Source: JANWZL01 sp037445185 (GTDB lineage Bacteria > Pseudomonadota > Gammaproteobacteria > Burkholderiales > Thiobacillaceae). Taken from it: a stretch of DNA of 5,564 nucleotides. Positions 5,360 to 5,564 of this stretch are shown here, piece by piece; the stretch's first letter is position 1; each line of letters starts with the position of its first letter. The notes below the pieces were generated by a model. That model was given only the letters and a program-made list of their open reading frames with translations. It was not told where the DNA came from and did no database searches. Both the position numbers and the translations under genes were made by a program. The stretch spans positions 1-5,564 of the forward strand of contig JBBIKZ010000142.1 in the NCBI GenBank assembly GCA_037445185.1, given 5' to 3'.

Positions 5360-5564
5360 ATGATCAGCGCGTACGACAAACTCAGACTGGGTGTGGCGCG
5401 CTTCCTCAATAAATACGGGGATGGGTTGTTGTTTAGTGGCATATCCACCACGCCACCTATTGCCACGAATCCAGAATCAGACACGGGCGTGCATACTGCA
5501 GTGCCGCATCGCTACCTATATGCCTATCTAACGGCAATAAAGTCGCTGCTACGCTTTCACCAGA
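5360..5564 (+). CDS. N-terminus of a fifth gene, possibly glycosyltransferase-like (partial)
   Basis: The frame is open from ATG 5360 to the window end (68 full codons). The peptide begins MISAYDKLRLGVARFLNKYG and includes HRYLYAYLTAIKSLLRFHQ at 50-68. The pattern of Tyr/Leu followed by AIKSLLRF resembles the first helix of some GT-A-type nucleotide-diphospho-sugar transferases, in which a helix of this type precedes a strand and an Asp-containing motif that would lie beyond the window. That resemblance is from memory of the pattern and is weak. Codon use (TTG, TTT, ATA, CTA, TAT) is much less G/C-biased than in the preceding genes, which suggests a different origin. A strong Shine-Dalgarno and same-strand position support a real gene. 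Confidence 0.6.
   Translation, partial: MISAYDKLRLGVARFLNKYGDGLLFSGISTTPPIATNPESDTGVHTAVPHRYLYAYLTAIKSLLRFHQ

Overview
The window is about 5.6 kb from a high-G+C Gram-negative bacterium, most likely a proteobacterium. This is inferred from strong G/C bias at third codon positions, the protein families present and a sigma-54-type promoter. It holds a compact surface-polysaccharide or glycoconjugate operon, all on the + strand. No RNA gene, CRISPR array or complete mobile element is visible.

Layout: positions 1-75 look like the 3' end of an upstream gene. Positions 76-609 hold no convincing protein gene but look regulatory: a spaced inverted repeat (208-217/263-272), an 18-bp CTGT-N10-ACAG dyad (291-308), a good -24/-12 sigma-54 promoter match (412-427) and a possible 43-codon leader ORF (460-591). 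Four tightly packed genes follow: a GT4 glycosyltransferase (610-1842), a PaaK/CapK-like adenylate-forming ligase (1839-3230), an (alpha/alpha)-toroid protein with six internal repeats (3237-4448), and a formyltransferase-fold enzyme (4445-5269). Two of the three junctions are ATGA stop/start overlaps and the third has a 6-nt gap, so the genes are probably co-transcribed and translationally coupled. After a 90-nt gap a fifth gene starts at 5360 with its own Shine-Dalgarno and runs off the end.

Working model (inference): the glycosyltransferase adds a sugar to a lipid-linked or surface glycan. The ligase-like protein activates a carboxylic acid and the formyltransferase formylates an amino sugar, giving two possible acyl decorations. 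The toroid protein could cut, epimerise or otherwise process the glycan. Sigma-54 control with an upstream activator site recalls exopolysaccharide/exosortase (PEP-CTERM) loci, where a PrsK/PrsR-type sigma-54 activator system is common, but no exosortase or PEP-CTERM gene lies in this window, so that link is only a hypothesis.

Most worth a second look: the regulatory region, the six-repeat protein of unknown activity, and a G8 tract near the end of the formyltransferase gene. A one-base contraction of that tract would keep the frame open to an ATGA overlap with the next gene. Base composition falls at both edges of the four-gene block, as if the block were a replaceable cassette.
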